Part shown: piece after piece, positions 53,017 through 64,000 of the stretch | Layout of the letters: each line of letters opens with the position of its first letter | Position numbering within the stretch: position 1 is the stretch's first letter | Assembly (NCBI RefSeq): GCF_963678635.1 | Contig: NC_087070.1 | Location: forward strand, 44,433,467-44,497,466 | DNA length: 64,000 nucleotides | From: Symsagittifera roscoffensis | Lineage: Eukaryota; Xenacoelomorpha; Acoela; Convolutidae | Direction: 5' to 3' | The notes under the pieces: model-generated | Databases searched by the model: none | The model's input: only the letters and a program-made list of their open reading frames with translations | Told to the model about the DNA's origin: nothing | Made by a program: the position numbers and the translations under genes

Positions 53017-53211
53017 ACTGATGTTTCCAACTTCAAATTTGAGAAGCTGCAATTTTTCCTCTGAAAATATCAATCGAGGAGCTGCTTTGGGCCCTTTTCT
53101 ACTCAATCTTCTCCTTTGGGCAAAATCTCAGTTTAATTTTAACTATTCATGCTATCATGGCTCAAAGCATGATTTTTTTCTGTACAAAAATAAGACAAGG
53201 ATACCCATCAT

Positions 53212-53438
53212 GGCTCTTTTCCAGTTTCCCGCCCCCCCCCCGCGAAAAACTACAAACTAAAACTGTTCAAAAACTGTTCACACGGCATTTTGCATGTTAA
53301 AAAAGTTGTAAAATTTTGTTCACCTGTTCATGCTCACACGTTTTTACGCAGTTCAAAACATAAAAAATCATTTTAAAAAGAATTTCATAAAGTGAAATTC
53401 CGAAAAAATCAAAAGTGGGAGGGAACTGGAAAAAAGCC
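53212..53438 (+). mobile_element. MITE, GGCTCTTTTCCAGTTCC family, second copy
   Basis: 227 bp with ends GGCTCTTTTCCAGTTTCCC and GGGAACTGGAAAAAAGCC. Length and ends agree with the copy at 52239; the interior is diverged. Confidence 0.8.
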
Positions 53439-54214
53439 GGATAGCCTGTTAAAATGCAAGTTGCACAGAATGTTCCGACCATAGTCTTTAGAAAACTACG
53501 GTTTCGAAAGTTTTTTTTTCAAATTAATGGAAATTTTTCTGCTTGATGTGAAAAAAGGATTTGGCGTAAAAAAAATTTATATAAGTATACTAAACAGTCA
53601 TAGTAAAATAGGCATTTTGCGCAAAACTTTTGTAGAAAGTTGGTTAATCATGAGTTGTTATGGTGAATTGTGAGTCTTACGATGAAATCATGTTCAGTTC
53701 AGGTTGATTGAATAACACAAACTCAATTATAAACCAATTTTGCATCGATTAAAATAGTAGCTTTTCCTGTCAAGTTCGGCGTAAATGTGATTCTCACATA
53801 AAACTACCTAGGTGAAAATTGAACCAACACCGATTTCACTTTATACATACGCCAGGCTATATATCTTGTCTTTATACTGGCTTTCACATACTTTCAACTT
53901 AAGGCTATGTAGCTTTAACACCCTCCAACCAAGAAGAAGCGAGAACTGGAACGAGCTTAACGAGCGGCCGGGTGTAGTTTCCGGAGACAATCCCGAGGTT
54001 TGCGGAACCAGTGACGTTGTCTTTGTCGTAGTTTAGCGACATTACGCGCGCTAGTGGGTAGTACCCCCTAGGGCTAGTCGGTTCAACAAACCGCACTAGA
54101 CCTCGACCTCCCGTTTTCAAAGTATCTGCGAAATTAAGAAGTTTGAGGAGCATGCCACGTGAGGAATTTTTAAGAAGTTTGAGGAGCATGCCACTTAACC
54201 CTACTACCCATTCT
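53439..54214. other. Spacer with a GC-richer island at about 53930-54190
   Basis: The island has no recognised gene. It contains a short tandem repeat (TTTGAGGAGCATGCCAC at about 54143 and 54179). ORFs on both strands lack known motifs. It may be a fragment of a mobile element. Confidence 0.35.
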
Positions 54215-55400
54215 TCTGATTTTCTTCGCTTGTTTGACTTTCAATAACTCTTAGTTACATGGAAAAACAAAATGTGAAATGGCGTCTTAAAATGAGTTTG
54301 TCTTTTTTAGAAAAATTTAAAACACAAACTTCAGTGCAAAGTTAATTTTTCCTAGTGAGTATTCAGGCTAATTCATGATTTTTTAAAGAAGTTTGAATTC
54401 AAATTTTTTTGTATTTCAAACTGAAAGCTTTGGAATTTAGCAGACATATAGCAAAACCATAAATATATCCCCCATAAACTAAAACGGGCAAACAACTCTC
54501 ATAAAATTACTGTAAACCACTGGTTCAAATTGATTTATTAGATACTGTTAAAATTAACTTAAATGAAATAAATTTTTAGCGCTTTAAAATATACCCTTTT
54601 GAACCGGTTTTTATATCAGTTCAAGTGCATATGATTTGTCTAAAGTTCTACGATTCAATCTAATAAAACCACTTTTGTTACTGCTCAAAAATAGGAAAGT
54701 TTTCATCAAGTTTTGACTTACAGAAAGGAACTATTTTATTTCTATATATATTTATATTTGATGTTTCTATATCAAAAGTAGTTCATCAAAACTTCGTGGA
54801 AAAATTTCTTGTTTTGCGCAGTGACTCATACAATTTAGGTCCTACCATAAAATATTTGTTTCAAATGATTTCAAATCGGTTCAATATGATATAATTTTTG
54901 AAAACCACAAAAATCTTTTTTAATTGATACTGAGAGTAGTTATTTATAAATAAAGCATCTAGAAGTGTTCTCTTTGCCTTGGAAAGTTTCAGTCTGATGC
55001 ATTTTCAAAGAAAAATAGTTTCCATCTAAATGAAATGATATCGATTTCCATCCTTCAGATTTTTTTTAGCTTGTTTGATTTTCAATAACTGAGTTGCACC
55101 AAAAATTTAATTGCACTTTCATTTAATTTCTTCAAGTAACTTTTTATTCTTTCTTAGAAAAAACTATAACATATATTTCCGTGCAAAAATTTTTTCAAGC
55201 CAAATTAAAACATCCTTTTGAGTTTTCATGTTGGTTAATTGATTTTTGTAAGAAGTTCGAGATAAATTGTTTAAAATTAAAAGCATTTGAAAACAGCAAG
55301 CAGATTGCCAGACCTTAAAAGCATCCATCCCCCGTAAATTAAAAAAGGCAAATAAATTTACTGTAGACTACTGCTTTATAGAAAATCTTAGCAAAAATCG
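54215..55400. repeat. Diverged duplication, about 54215-54560 and 55055-55400
   Basis: Ordered shared blocks such as 'cgcttgtttgactttcaataact'/'agcttgtttgattttcaataact', 'ttagaaaaa', 'agtgcaaa/cgtgcaaa', and 'cccccataaact'/'cccccgtaaatt' followed by 'ttactgtaaaccactg'/'ttactgtagactactg'. The sequence is non-coding. Confidence 0.6.
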
Positions 55401-55534
55401 TAATAAAATTAATTGAAAAAATTGTTAAAGACTATACAACTAAGTTGATCATTGCTGATAACCAGAAAGCGATAGATGCAACAATAAGTACGGCCGGAAT
55501 TCTGTGTGTCTTTTGTAGAATGATCGTCTAACAC

Positions 55535-55892
55535 TTTCGCAAATGTTAGGGGCGAACCGAACCTTTTTTTTTTTTTTTAGGTCGACCAAATTGATTTTTC
55601 GAGCTCTTCCAAAGCACTGTTTTGCCAAAATTTTTGAAAAAAAAGTCAAAAAAGCCGTTTTTGGGCACTTTTTGAAAAATTTTGACAAAAAATTGCGTTT
55701 TTTTTGGCGCGCGCTCTCCCTCAAAGTTAGTATATATTGGCGCCGAAGGCGCCTTTAGAAAAATTTAAAGGTCGGTCAGCCAAAAATGGATTTCTGAAAA
55801 AGTATCAAAGGGGGGACCTCCGCCTCCCTCTTCTAAATCCGCCCCTGATAATAATCATAATAATCATAATAATCATAGTCATAATAATAACG
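55535..55892. repeat. Interspersed-repeat fragment ending in an (ATA/ATC)n microsatellite
   Basis: It includes a T run, a palindromic GGCGCCGAAGGCGCC at about 55739-55753 and a GGGGGGACCTCCGCCTCCC stretch. It ends in 'ataataatcataataatcat' repeats at about 55848-55892. The pattern suggests the 3' tail of a SINE/LINE-type repeat, family not recognised. Confidence 0.45.
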
Positions 55893-56999
55893 GCACTCAC
55901 GTATTCAAATCACTCTGGCTGTTTTTAGTTCAAAAGTATGGACGAAGCGACATGATGATGTCGGAACTTTCTGTTGGGGTCTCTTCTCAAACTCCATCAA
56001 CGCACGTAAGAGACGACACAGTTACTATTGTGACGCGCGTTTTTTTGTTTCACCTGTCATGCAGCATTTTTTTCTGGATTTTTCCAAACCTGAAATAAGT
56101 ATCGAAGTTCACATATGTTATAATATTTAAATGATATAAGAGTTAACTATTTAACTATTGCAAAGTAGGATAGCAAAAACGTGATAAACAAACCAAAAAA
56201 TAAGCGGAAAAAGCTTTGTTGTTATTAACTTAGAAATTTGCAGACAGTTTTTTTCTGCCAATTTTAATCCAAATGTCAAAAAAAACCATTTATCAAAAGG
56301 CTTGAAATCAAATGATGGAATTGAATGTGAACCAATTATAGAGTTTTTCAAAAATTAAGACTAGTTTAAATTACGACAGAATATTTTTTTAAAAAGTTTG
56401 GCCCAGTTTAAATTACGACAGATTTTTTTTTTCTTAAAAATGTTCGGCTCTGTCAAGAAGCTAACAAAGCCTCAAGACTTATTTGAAGCATAAGAATTGA
56501 AACATTGTTAAATTTAAGCTTCAAATGACCACATCTCCGACTATAACCGATGAAATGCCTTGCAACAAAAACACAAGTTTTTACGAAATTTCCTAAAAGC
56601 CCTGTGGGTGGTTGTTGGAGTTTTGAAAATGTTGCCTACAACTAAATTCTCTCGTCATTGCCAAATTTACACTCAACTTAGTAGCTACAAGACTAAAATG
56701 TGATGTCAAAGGCCCTAAAAATACGAATTTCTAAGAATTCGAGATGAATGGGCTGAAACGAAAACCGACAAAGATTTTTTTGTAGCAAATTGACAGAGAA
56801 TTATTCAAAAATGAAAAAAAAAACTGATTATTTGAAGTTTTTCATCTAGTTGAGCAAAGTTCAATCAAAGCAGTTTCGGAATGTAAAATATTTCTCTCCG
56901 ATAAGACCTTTAAATTTCTTCAATTTATTAGGTTTTTCTGGCAATATTCGGAGAACCAGTATATTCTATACATCTTTAACCTTTGAGTCTCTGTCTCAG
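55893..56999. other. AT-rich non-coding stretch
   Basis: No gene recognised up to the GC-richer flank of the LTR element. Confidence 0.45.
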
Positions 57000-57470
57000 C
57001 CGGCTTTGGTGTCTAGTGACGCCCGCCCCACTACTTACGCCGCTTAAGTTTAAGCCTAACCTATTATCGCTCATGTGCTACAGCGCTCATGAAACAGGAC
57101 ATCTTAACCTATCTAGTAAAAAACTGCTCTACAGTTACAGCTTACTCCTAACATCTCCCTAACCTGGTTCAATCGCAGACCCCTCAACCAGTACCCTTAC
57201 ATAACTACTCGGTTCGGATTATAACACCGATGGATAGGATCCTTATGGGGACATGACTGCTTAAACTTGTACTCTACACGGTACGACCCAACCTCTCAGT
57301 CAGATAAATTGAAACCAGAGCGTAGTCACGCATTCAGTGCCCGAGGTGAGATCGCACCTAACTTTAGTTAATTCCAGGTACACACAAGAAGAAAAGGTTA
57401 CAGTTTATAACCAAAGTTTAACTCACGACTGGTCGGACTGGCTCTCCTCACCCACTCAAGACTTGTGTTC
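57000..57470 (-). repeat. Probable 3' LTR region of the retroelement
   Basis: A GC-richer, non-coding segment directly downstream (in element sense) of the envelope tail. No second LTR is in the window to compare with, so the boundaries are a guess. Confidence 0.35.
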
Positions 57471-57647
57471 ACTCAAGACTTGAGTACACTTACCCTCACA
57501 GACTTGTGTTCTTCACAGCGACAACTCTTCCCAATTTCGTTCCAGTCGTTGGGGGCATCCCCGACTTCTTGCGGACATAACTCATGCCCCTTCACATTAA
57601 TGGTGTACTTGTCGAGCCACTCGCTTCGGTTGTCCTCGAGGTACTCG

Positions 57648-59896
57648 TTAGTCAAACAGCGGGGTTTCGGGAACCCTTGGAGGCAGATAGATTTGCCCGC
57701 TAAATGAATCGTCTCCCATCGATCCCTGGTGGTAACTAGCTGGTCTAGTCTCCGATTTTTTGTAGGGCGTATCGTATCGCGGTGGGGAAACTCTTTCATC
57801 TATCCTTTTCATCCCGCACCAATTGTTTTTGTCCGATCCGTCTCGTCGGCGTCGTCTAATACTATTTCTCGCATTTCCCTCCAGCTTCACAACACATCCT
57901 TGGTCTATGTAAGTTAGGACCGTTAAAGCTATCATAACCCCAACCACATACTGAACCGGTCCACTGCGGGCCGCTTGCCAGTGGAAAGGCGTATGTTTCC
58001 TCAACATCTGGTCTGCAAAGGATTTGGCGATATCCGCTTGGGCCTCTTGGTCCACTGAACCTTCGGGAAGCTGAATGAGATTGAGGCGAAGCGCTTCCAC
58101 CATCTCACTCCGCGCCTGCTCTCGTAAGACCTCCGGTATCATCACACCCGCCAAGTTCCTCTTCGCTTCGTTTAATGTGGCAAACAAGGCTCGGATAAGC
58201 GGGTGCTGCTGGATTATGATGGTTAGCCCCGTTTTGTACTGGCATGTCCTCGGATCGGCTATTCGTACCAGAGCACCGTCCGGGGTCCTGATACATCCGC
58301 CGTCTGGGGTCTCGATACGTCCGTTGCAGCTCGGTCGGAGTAAGCAACTTCGACAGCCCCTTATCAATTCTCCGCTCTTTTTTGCTGCTCTGCTGTAATT
58401 AAACAACTTACAGTCAGCATCCCGCGAGGTGACCAGGTAAGTTGAGTCCTCAAAATAAATCGCCGAGAGGGTCTCGGGCAGCACAAGGACTTCTTGAGTG
58501 CAGAGTTTCAGTGCTGTCGTTGGCAAGTTCAAATATAAGTTGGCCAAGCATGACGACTCGCTGCTCCGTGACACTGCAAAGGGTCGGAAACACAGTTTCA
58601 GGCAGCTGCTTCCTCTACAATCAGCCGCGATGATATCGCCTGACACTTCGGCCTGACACTTCGGAGTCCAACAAGTGGATGTTGGAAAATATGTACTGCG
58701 TTGGCGGGTTAAGGTAACGGGGTCGCTCGATAGACCACGTGTAGCCCCTGTTGTGTGGTGTACCGGGATTGTAATGATCACGTTTATCCCTGAGTCCGTA
58801 GTTACTGTCGATTGGACAATCTCAAAGCCGTAGTAAGTCATCAACTCTGCCCTCGTATACCACCTTCCTGTATCCCACCTAAATGAATACCATCTAAAAT
58901 ACGCGATAGGACTTCCGGGGGTACCAGGGTTGCGGGCACGTATCCTTGTGTTAAAGAGCTTAGATCATCGTCCAAAAAATACCCGTAATTAGGAACGGCC
59001 ATCTTGAATGCCGTTAACTCTGCCCCGATGGAGTCCATAGTCTGTGAGTGATTTGCTACCACAGTCAAAAACTTCACTGACCGGCTACACAGCGATTTCC
59101 ACTTGTAGTTACCGCATGCGCTCCTCTTACTCCTCTGGTCGTCCGTGCCCCCAACTAAATTTTGTAACAGTCCACGGAAGAGCACCAGCTCGAAGTTAGC
59201 ATGTGAATCGTGAGATATCGTTTTCAATTGGGTCTGCGTCTTGTTCAGGGAATGGCCCAAGAGGTGCAGTTTCTCTGCGGTTTCCAACACTACCGTCCGA
59301 ACAGCCCTGTCCAGGAATGATGCTTCGTTTCCCAACCTGTTCATTGCCGATTTCTCCCCACAAACGCCAAAGAAAGAGAAGAATTGACAAAAATCTTCTT
59401 TCAGGATCGGAGCGAGGACGATTGCTGCTGCGACCCTGCCCAACGCCGGTATGATCCATCTTTTATCCCGCGGAACCGTTCTCTCTCGGTTGTCAACGAA
59501 ATTCGTCGCTCACTTGCTCATCTCCGCCAGGACTCTCTCAATCTCCTCTATTTTATACTATATGCCTTTGAACGCAAGGTGGGTTATGTTAACGAGGGCA
59601 TTGGTGGATAGGGAATCTCCACAAATTTTCCATTTTTGTTCCACCCATCGTTCGGCCAACAAAAATTGGTGTTCATGGAACGCAATATCCAGTAGGGATT
59701 GATTATTTTCGGGTACCACATGGAAGGGAACTGACACCCAGGTCGTCTCCATTGCGCTCGCGATGATAATCCGGTTTTCCACCATGAACGCTGCGCCAGC
59801 CGTGTGGTTGACTTTCATCGCAGAGGAGCGGGGTTTCGAGGAGAAGAAAATTACCAGCACGGCCAGCCACGAGCTAACAGACAGATTGAATATCAA
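57648..59896 (-). pseudogene. Envelope-like glycoprotein gene in three broken frames
   Basis: Frames 59558-59896, 58841-59443 and 57648-58844 (minus) follow each other in this order and together resemble an insect-type retroelement envelope. The first starts with a hydrophobic signal peptide. The second has a dibasic Arg-x-Lys-Arg site (near residue 112) typical of protease-processed fusion proteins, and the LVPPEVLSRILDGI-type motif common in these envelopes. The third has a Cys-rich ectodomain and a membrane helix near its end (about residues 303-320) with a basic cytoplasmic tail. A different frame at 57473-57799 may contain the original tail. Breaks between the frames leave it non-functional. 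Function (membrane fusion) is inferred from the family. Confidence 0.65.
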
Positions 59897-60374
59897 ATTC
59901 TAAACGGCACTAATCCTATTCCAAACAAATCCGTTCATATCCATAGCAGTTTATCAAATCTGAACTTTTCCACATAAATAATCCCTCAGCTTGAATCTCA
60001 AGATAACTACTACAGTGACTTCGCAATCTAATCCATTTTTACTACAGAATTGGGGAGTAATCAGAAAAAGGAATTCTCATTTGGGGTCATCGCTATCGCT
60101 GTTCGAACTCGTCGTTCCCAAAGCGAACTGGTGGACGTCGGTGGCGGGTGGGCCGCCCATCTTCCACGGTCCCCTCTCTGCCTCCATCTTCTTTGAAGGC
60201 TTATTCACGGGGGGGGGGGGGGTCCACTCCCACCTCGGTTGGGATCTGAGGGTCTTCTTCTCTCTCGACCTCGAGCGCGCCTGCGTCATAGGTTTCCCCT
60301 CTGTCGATCGCGGGCTGGCCAGGTTCCCTTCTCTGAGGTGTTTCATAGGGGACCTCAAGCTCGACCAGAATCTG

Positions 60375-61486
60375 TCATGCTGGGATGGGTGCAGGCAACC
60401 GCACCGGACTCAATTCTTGCTGGTTACCCTGCATTTGCTCCATATCATCATTCTGGTCTCCCGGGTAGTCGAAAAGTCCCTCCGAGCGCGAAGGGGTGGG
60501 CCGTTTGGCAGGTGTTGCATCTCTGGGAGAGACGGCTTCTTCCACAAAGGGTTTGAGCATGTTAAAATGCAGAAACTTTATTTTGTCGGTGGTGGTCGGC
60601 TTCGCCACCTTGTAATTTACCTCGGCAACCTTCACCAGGACCACGTAAGGTCCTTCCCAGGGTAGAAAGAACTTCTTCGATTTCATTTTCTCCTTGGCCC
60701 ACACCCAAACCTTGTCTTCGATAGAGTAGGGTTCGCGGTTTACTTTTTTCCGATACTGGCCTTTCTGGCTTCGCTGATTCGTTCCTAGGAACTCCCGGGC
60801 GCTACTATGGGCGTCCCTGAATTGCTCATCCAGCCATTCAACAAGACCATCTTGAGTGGGTAGCTCGTCGTGGGGTTCGGGGTTGAAGAGGTCAAAAGGA
60901 TATTGGCACTCTTGCCCGTGAACTAGATTGAAAGGGGTAGCTACCGTCTTTCTGTGGATCGTATTGATATACACAAAGTTGAGGTACGGTAAATTGGTGT
61001 CCGATATCCTCGGGTTGTCGGCGAAGGAATTCGAAACGACGTCAGCAATCACCCTATTGTGACGCTCCACTTGGCCATTTCCCTGCGGGTGATAAGAGGA
61101 GAACCGGGTCTTGTCTATCCCTAGTAGTCGGCACATATTCAGAATGAGATTGCTTCCAAAGTTCCTTACCTGATCCGTATGCAGTTAATTCGGAACCCGA
61201 ACTTCAGCACCCAGTTCTCTACTGTCTCTCAGGCTACCTCCGCCGAGTCGGTTTACACCAAGGGTACCGCAACCGCGGTCTTGGTGAAAAGGTCTTTCAT
61301 GACCAAGATGTACTTTTCTCTTGTCCGGGTGGCAAGGGTCACGGGTCCCAAAATATCTGCTGCCACCGTGTTGAATCGAATTCCCACCTTGAACGGGACC
61401 AGACCAGCAATTCTTCTCTTGCCTCCCGTGCTGCGGGCTGCGCAAGTCAGACACCACTGGACCTTCTTTTTATTGTCTGTCGTCAT
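60375..61486 (-). pseudogene. Retroelement integrase
   Basis: The right part (61253-61486) has the end of a zinc-binding domain (QWCLTCAARS) and the first catalytic Asp region (AADILGPV). An in-frame stop (TAA, plus positions 61185-61187) lies just before the second Asp motif (HTDQ). The Glu motif is in YHPQGNGQVERHNR, at the start of 60375-61136. A GPY/F-like segment (PWEGPYVVLVKV) follows, then a Pro-rich tail. At least one stop and one frame change disrupt it. Confidence 0.8.
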
Positions 61487-61518
61487 CCTTGGCCACCAGA
61501 ATCGCTGGCGTATCGTAG

Positions 61519-62417
61519 CTAGCCTCTTTTCGACTGCAAAATGTCCCCCACTGGTTTGGGACGAATGCAGCGGATCTCTTTACGCCCGGCAGTAGGAACA
61601 ACCGTCTGAAGGACTGGCCGCAAGTCATCCTTTTGGGAACCACTTTTTCTAAAGGACCCCGCCCGGATGCTCAGTCCGCTCCATCTCGACCAGTATTCCA
61701 GGGCCTCGGAACCGTACTGGATTGCTCGCTCCTTAGGGATAAGGTTCGTCCCTAGCGACGGCAGATCGCTTGTCTCCTCCTCCGTCTGCGCCCAATAAAA
61801 CACCTGGGCGATCGAATCGTCCTCCCTCTGTAGAGCGGAAACCCCGGTGGGGGTCCTCGTCCAGGAGATCACCTCGTCCCCATCCTCTTCTTGCCCGTCG
61901 TCCAGGGCCGCGACTGTCTCCGATTGGAGCCGGGAGACCCTTCGCAAGGCTTCCTCAAGAGACACTGGCTCCGGGCATGGTCGAAACGCCTCTTCCCTCT
62001 CACCCGGAAGCCTTCCCACATCCTCGAAAGGTCATCCGCGTTGCCATTGCGTTGCTGCTGCATTCTGAATGTCATCCCGTACGGGTCTTTTTGTTTGAAA
62101 AGCCACTGCAGGCTTGAGTGGTCCGTTCTCAGTACGAACTTTACTCCCCAGATGTCGGACTTGAACCATTTGACTGCCTGCACAACTGCTGGAGCTTCCC
62201 TCTTGGTCGTCGAGTAATTCTTCTCAGTCGTTGAGAGCATCCTGCTAGCAAAGACTAAGGTTCTCTCTATTCCATGAATGACATTGGACAACACGGCTCC
62301 CAGGCTCGTGTTGCCCGCGTCTTTTTCCACTACAAAACTTCCGCCGTAGTCCCGGAACTCAAGCATCGGAGCTGTGATTAACTCCTTCCGTAGTTGATCA
62401 AAAAGGCCGCCTGGCAC
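61519..62417 (-). pseudogene. Retroelement RNase H and connection region
   Basis: It includes GGSFVVEKDAGNTSLGAVL, FASRMLSTTEKNY and the VLRTDHSSLQWLF motif of gypsy RNase H (61869-62417). Overlapping frames carry the downstream linker to the integrase zinc finger. The first motif has Glu-Lys-Asp, compatible with the RNase H active site. Frames change near 62050. Confidence 0.75.
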
Positions 62418-63472
62418 TCATCTGTCCATACAAATGGCACCTTTTTCTTTGTCAAGGAAAGGGGGCTTGCTGTTCTACCGAAGATTCTCACAAACCGGCG
62501 ATAGTAATTGCAAAACCCCAAGAAAGATCTGACTCCCTTCACTGTCGTGGGCAACGGCCAGTTGGTTACAGCTTCCACTTTATTCTGATCCACTTGAATC
62601 CCATCGTTCTCATTGATGTGGCTCAAGTAGGTGACCTTTTTTTGCACTAGTTAGCACTTTTTTGGCTTTAGCTTCACATTCGCCGCCCTCAGTAGCTGAA
62701 TCTCAGTCTGAAGGTGGGAGAAGTGATCATCGCCGGACTGGCTGTAGACTAGTACATCGTTGAGGAACAATAGCGCCAACTTCCACAAGTGCTCCCGGAA
62801 CAGCTTGTTCATTAGTCTCTGGAAGGTCCCTGGGGCGTTAGACAGTTCAAATGGCTACATGTCGGGGGTAACGAAAGCCGTCTTGTGGCGATCCTCCTCT
62901 GCCACGGGTACTTGTCAAAATCCGCTGGCCAAGTCTGAGGTCGAGAAATATATCTGTCTCTTCAAAGCTTCAAAAGTCTGTTGTATCCGGTGAATGAGGA
63001 AAACATCTTTAATCGTTACATCGTTCAGCTTTAAATAATGCACGCAGATTCGCCAGCTCCCGTCCTTTTTCTTCTGTAGAACGATTGGGGCCTTGTACGG
63101 ATTTTTGGGTGGCTGGATTATTCCTTTCTCCAGCATGCTCTGCGCGTCCTGCTTGATAATCGGCATATTCGCTGGGGACGCTCGATGAGGAGGGATCTTG
63201 ATGGGGCCCGTATCCCCCGTGTTGATCCGATGGGTAACTAGATTGGTTTGCCCCAACTCTGCGTCTGTTAGGGCGAACACGTCTCTGTGTGACCGGATGA
63301 GTTCTGCTAATTTGTCTTTCTCCATGCCTGTCACGCCAGGGACAGTCAGCTCCAGGATCTTCTCATTGTCCTCGTCCAAATGCCGTCCCGCTTGCGCATG
63401 TAGATCGTTTTCGCCCATGTCCCTACCTGCCTGAACCTCGTGATCTTTTTCGTCGTCGGTCCAACACTTCAC
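62378..63472 (-). pseudogene. Retroelement reverse transcriptase
   Basis: Frame 62915-63472 holds the fingers (KNPYKAPIVLQKKKDGSWRI) and FSTSDLASGF with the first catalytic Asp. The catalytic YxDD box is read on the minus strand at about 62756-62767, and it is Leu-Asn-Asp-Val: the first Asp of the pair is Asn (codon at 62759-62761). Frame 62378-62647 has the connection motif VRSFLGFCNYYRRFV. The gene is split by frameshifts and probably inactive. Confidence 0.85.
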
Positions 63473-63600
63473 TGGGTCTCCAGGGCCATATGTAGGCTGC
63501 TGGGGATCTTCGGGAGCCTCTGAAACTGTCGGTTAGGGTAGGGGCGCAGCCGCGCCTGCTGTTGGCTCGGGAGGACCCGGGGCTGCTGAAGTCCCCGCGG

Positions 63601-63975
63601 CTATGTCCGCAGCGGTTCGTAATGCAGCGGAACTATCGGCCCTTCTTTTGGCCCTGTCCACAAGCTATCGCCGTGTAAAGCCAGTGCGCATTCGTTTTGC
63701 TTGAGTGATCGCATGGCAGGGATCAATCCAGCCTTCAGCTCGGGGACTATTAGCGCCTCGATGTCGTCGTCTATCGATCCTAGTTTCAGGTTTGTAGTAA
63801 CCCAGCCGTCAACGCTCACCGCGCGTCCATCCGCTGTCTCAAGAGAACCATTATATGTTGGGGGCGGTGCTGCTACGAGTTTACTGTATACGTCGCTTCT
63901 GATGAGAATGATGGTAGCTCCAGTACCCACTAACGCTCTCACTGGGGTTCCCCCGACACAAACGTCTGCCGTCAA
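63601..63975 (-). pseudogene. Retroelement aspartic protease
   Basis: Pattern ALV-G-TGATIILI with flanking strands and a later GLIPAMRSL-type region is that of a retropepsin. The catalytic Asp-Thr-Gly is Gly-Thr-Gly here; the codon GGT is at plus positions 63925-63927, a single-base change from GAT. The protein is therefore catalytically dead. Confidence 0.75.
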
Positions 63976-64000
63976 TCCTAAAGGTGCCTTAGCTGCTTGG

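Larger units (their letters stand above)
57000..64000 (-). mobile_element. Ty3/gypsy-type LTR retroelement with envelope-like gene, decayed, cut by window end
   Basis: On the minus strand, from right to left, lie protease, reverse transcriptase, RNase H, integrase with zinc finger and GPY/F-like domain, then an envelope-like gene: the layout of errantivirus-like elements. The DNA is clearly richer in G+C than its surroundings. Gag and the 5' LTR would lie beyond 64000. The 3' LTR should be within about 57000-57470, but its exact ends were not resolved. Frameshifts and stops break every long frame, and catalytic residues are lost in protease and RT, so this is a dead copy. Confidence 0.85.

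Noticed and set aside
60239-60665. Plus-strand ORFs in the retroelement
   Set aside because: They are antisense to the pol/env region and have no recognisable domain.

Overview
This is a window of an invertebrate animal nuclear genome. It is AT-rich (by eye about two thirds A+T), with long intergenic stretches, spliced genes with ordinary GT-AG introns, a tRNA-derived SINE, several families of small inverted-repeat elements, a LINE fragment, a retrovirus-like LTR element, and unusually many long poly-C/poly-G tracts. A claudin-like gene supports an animal; the phylum cannot be fixed from the sequence.

Layout. 1-6355: mostly non-coding, with a hAT-like element (2274-2679), two unrecognised ORFs and a SINE (4163-4457, minus). 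6547-24950: an 18.4-kb Polinton/Maverick (adintovirus-like) element, the centrepiece. It has about 240-bp terminal inverted repeats and a 6-bp target duplication (TTGGTC), and it sits inside another copy of the same SINE, whose two halves (6356-6546 and 24951-24987) flank it. From left to right it carries early ORFs (one RNase H/exonuclease-like), an 839-bp tandem duplication, a small membrane protein, a packaging ATPase fused in frame to a DDE integrase, a penton-like minor capsid protein, a pX-like basic core protein, the double-jelly-roll major capsid protein and an adenain-like protease. After these comes a block bounded by near-identical 101-bp inverted repeats (15525-15625 and 19074-19174). 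That block holds a PC4-like ssDNA-binding protein, an ORF with an HxH motif, and a protein with a nuclear localisation signal. The element ends with a protein-primed-type DNA polymerase B split by two introns and a frameshift. The structural genes look intact, but the polymerase frameshift and the duplication make this copy probably non-autonomous now.

24988-31959: AT-rich, with a 552-bp TIR element full of GCGGATTCC repeats and a diverged tandem duplication of about 1.9 kb. 31960-38145: a five-exon gene whose splice phases all agree. It predicts a 241-residue claudin/PMP22-type four-pass membrane protein, and its introns are filled with MITEs and a foldback element. 38146-57000: repeats (minisatellites, a perfect 181-bp-arm palindrome at 46939-47305, MITEs of the GGCTCTTTT family, a LINE RT fragment) and a first exon (52586-52776) that looks like a paralogue of the claudin-like gene. 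57470-64000: a GC-richer, minus-strand Ty3/gypsy-type element with protease, RT, RNase H, integrase and an envelope-like gene. It has many frameshifts and stops and has lost catalytic residues in protease and RT; it continues past the right edge.

No CRISPR array, rRNA or convincing functional tRNA was seen.
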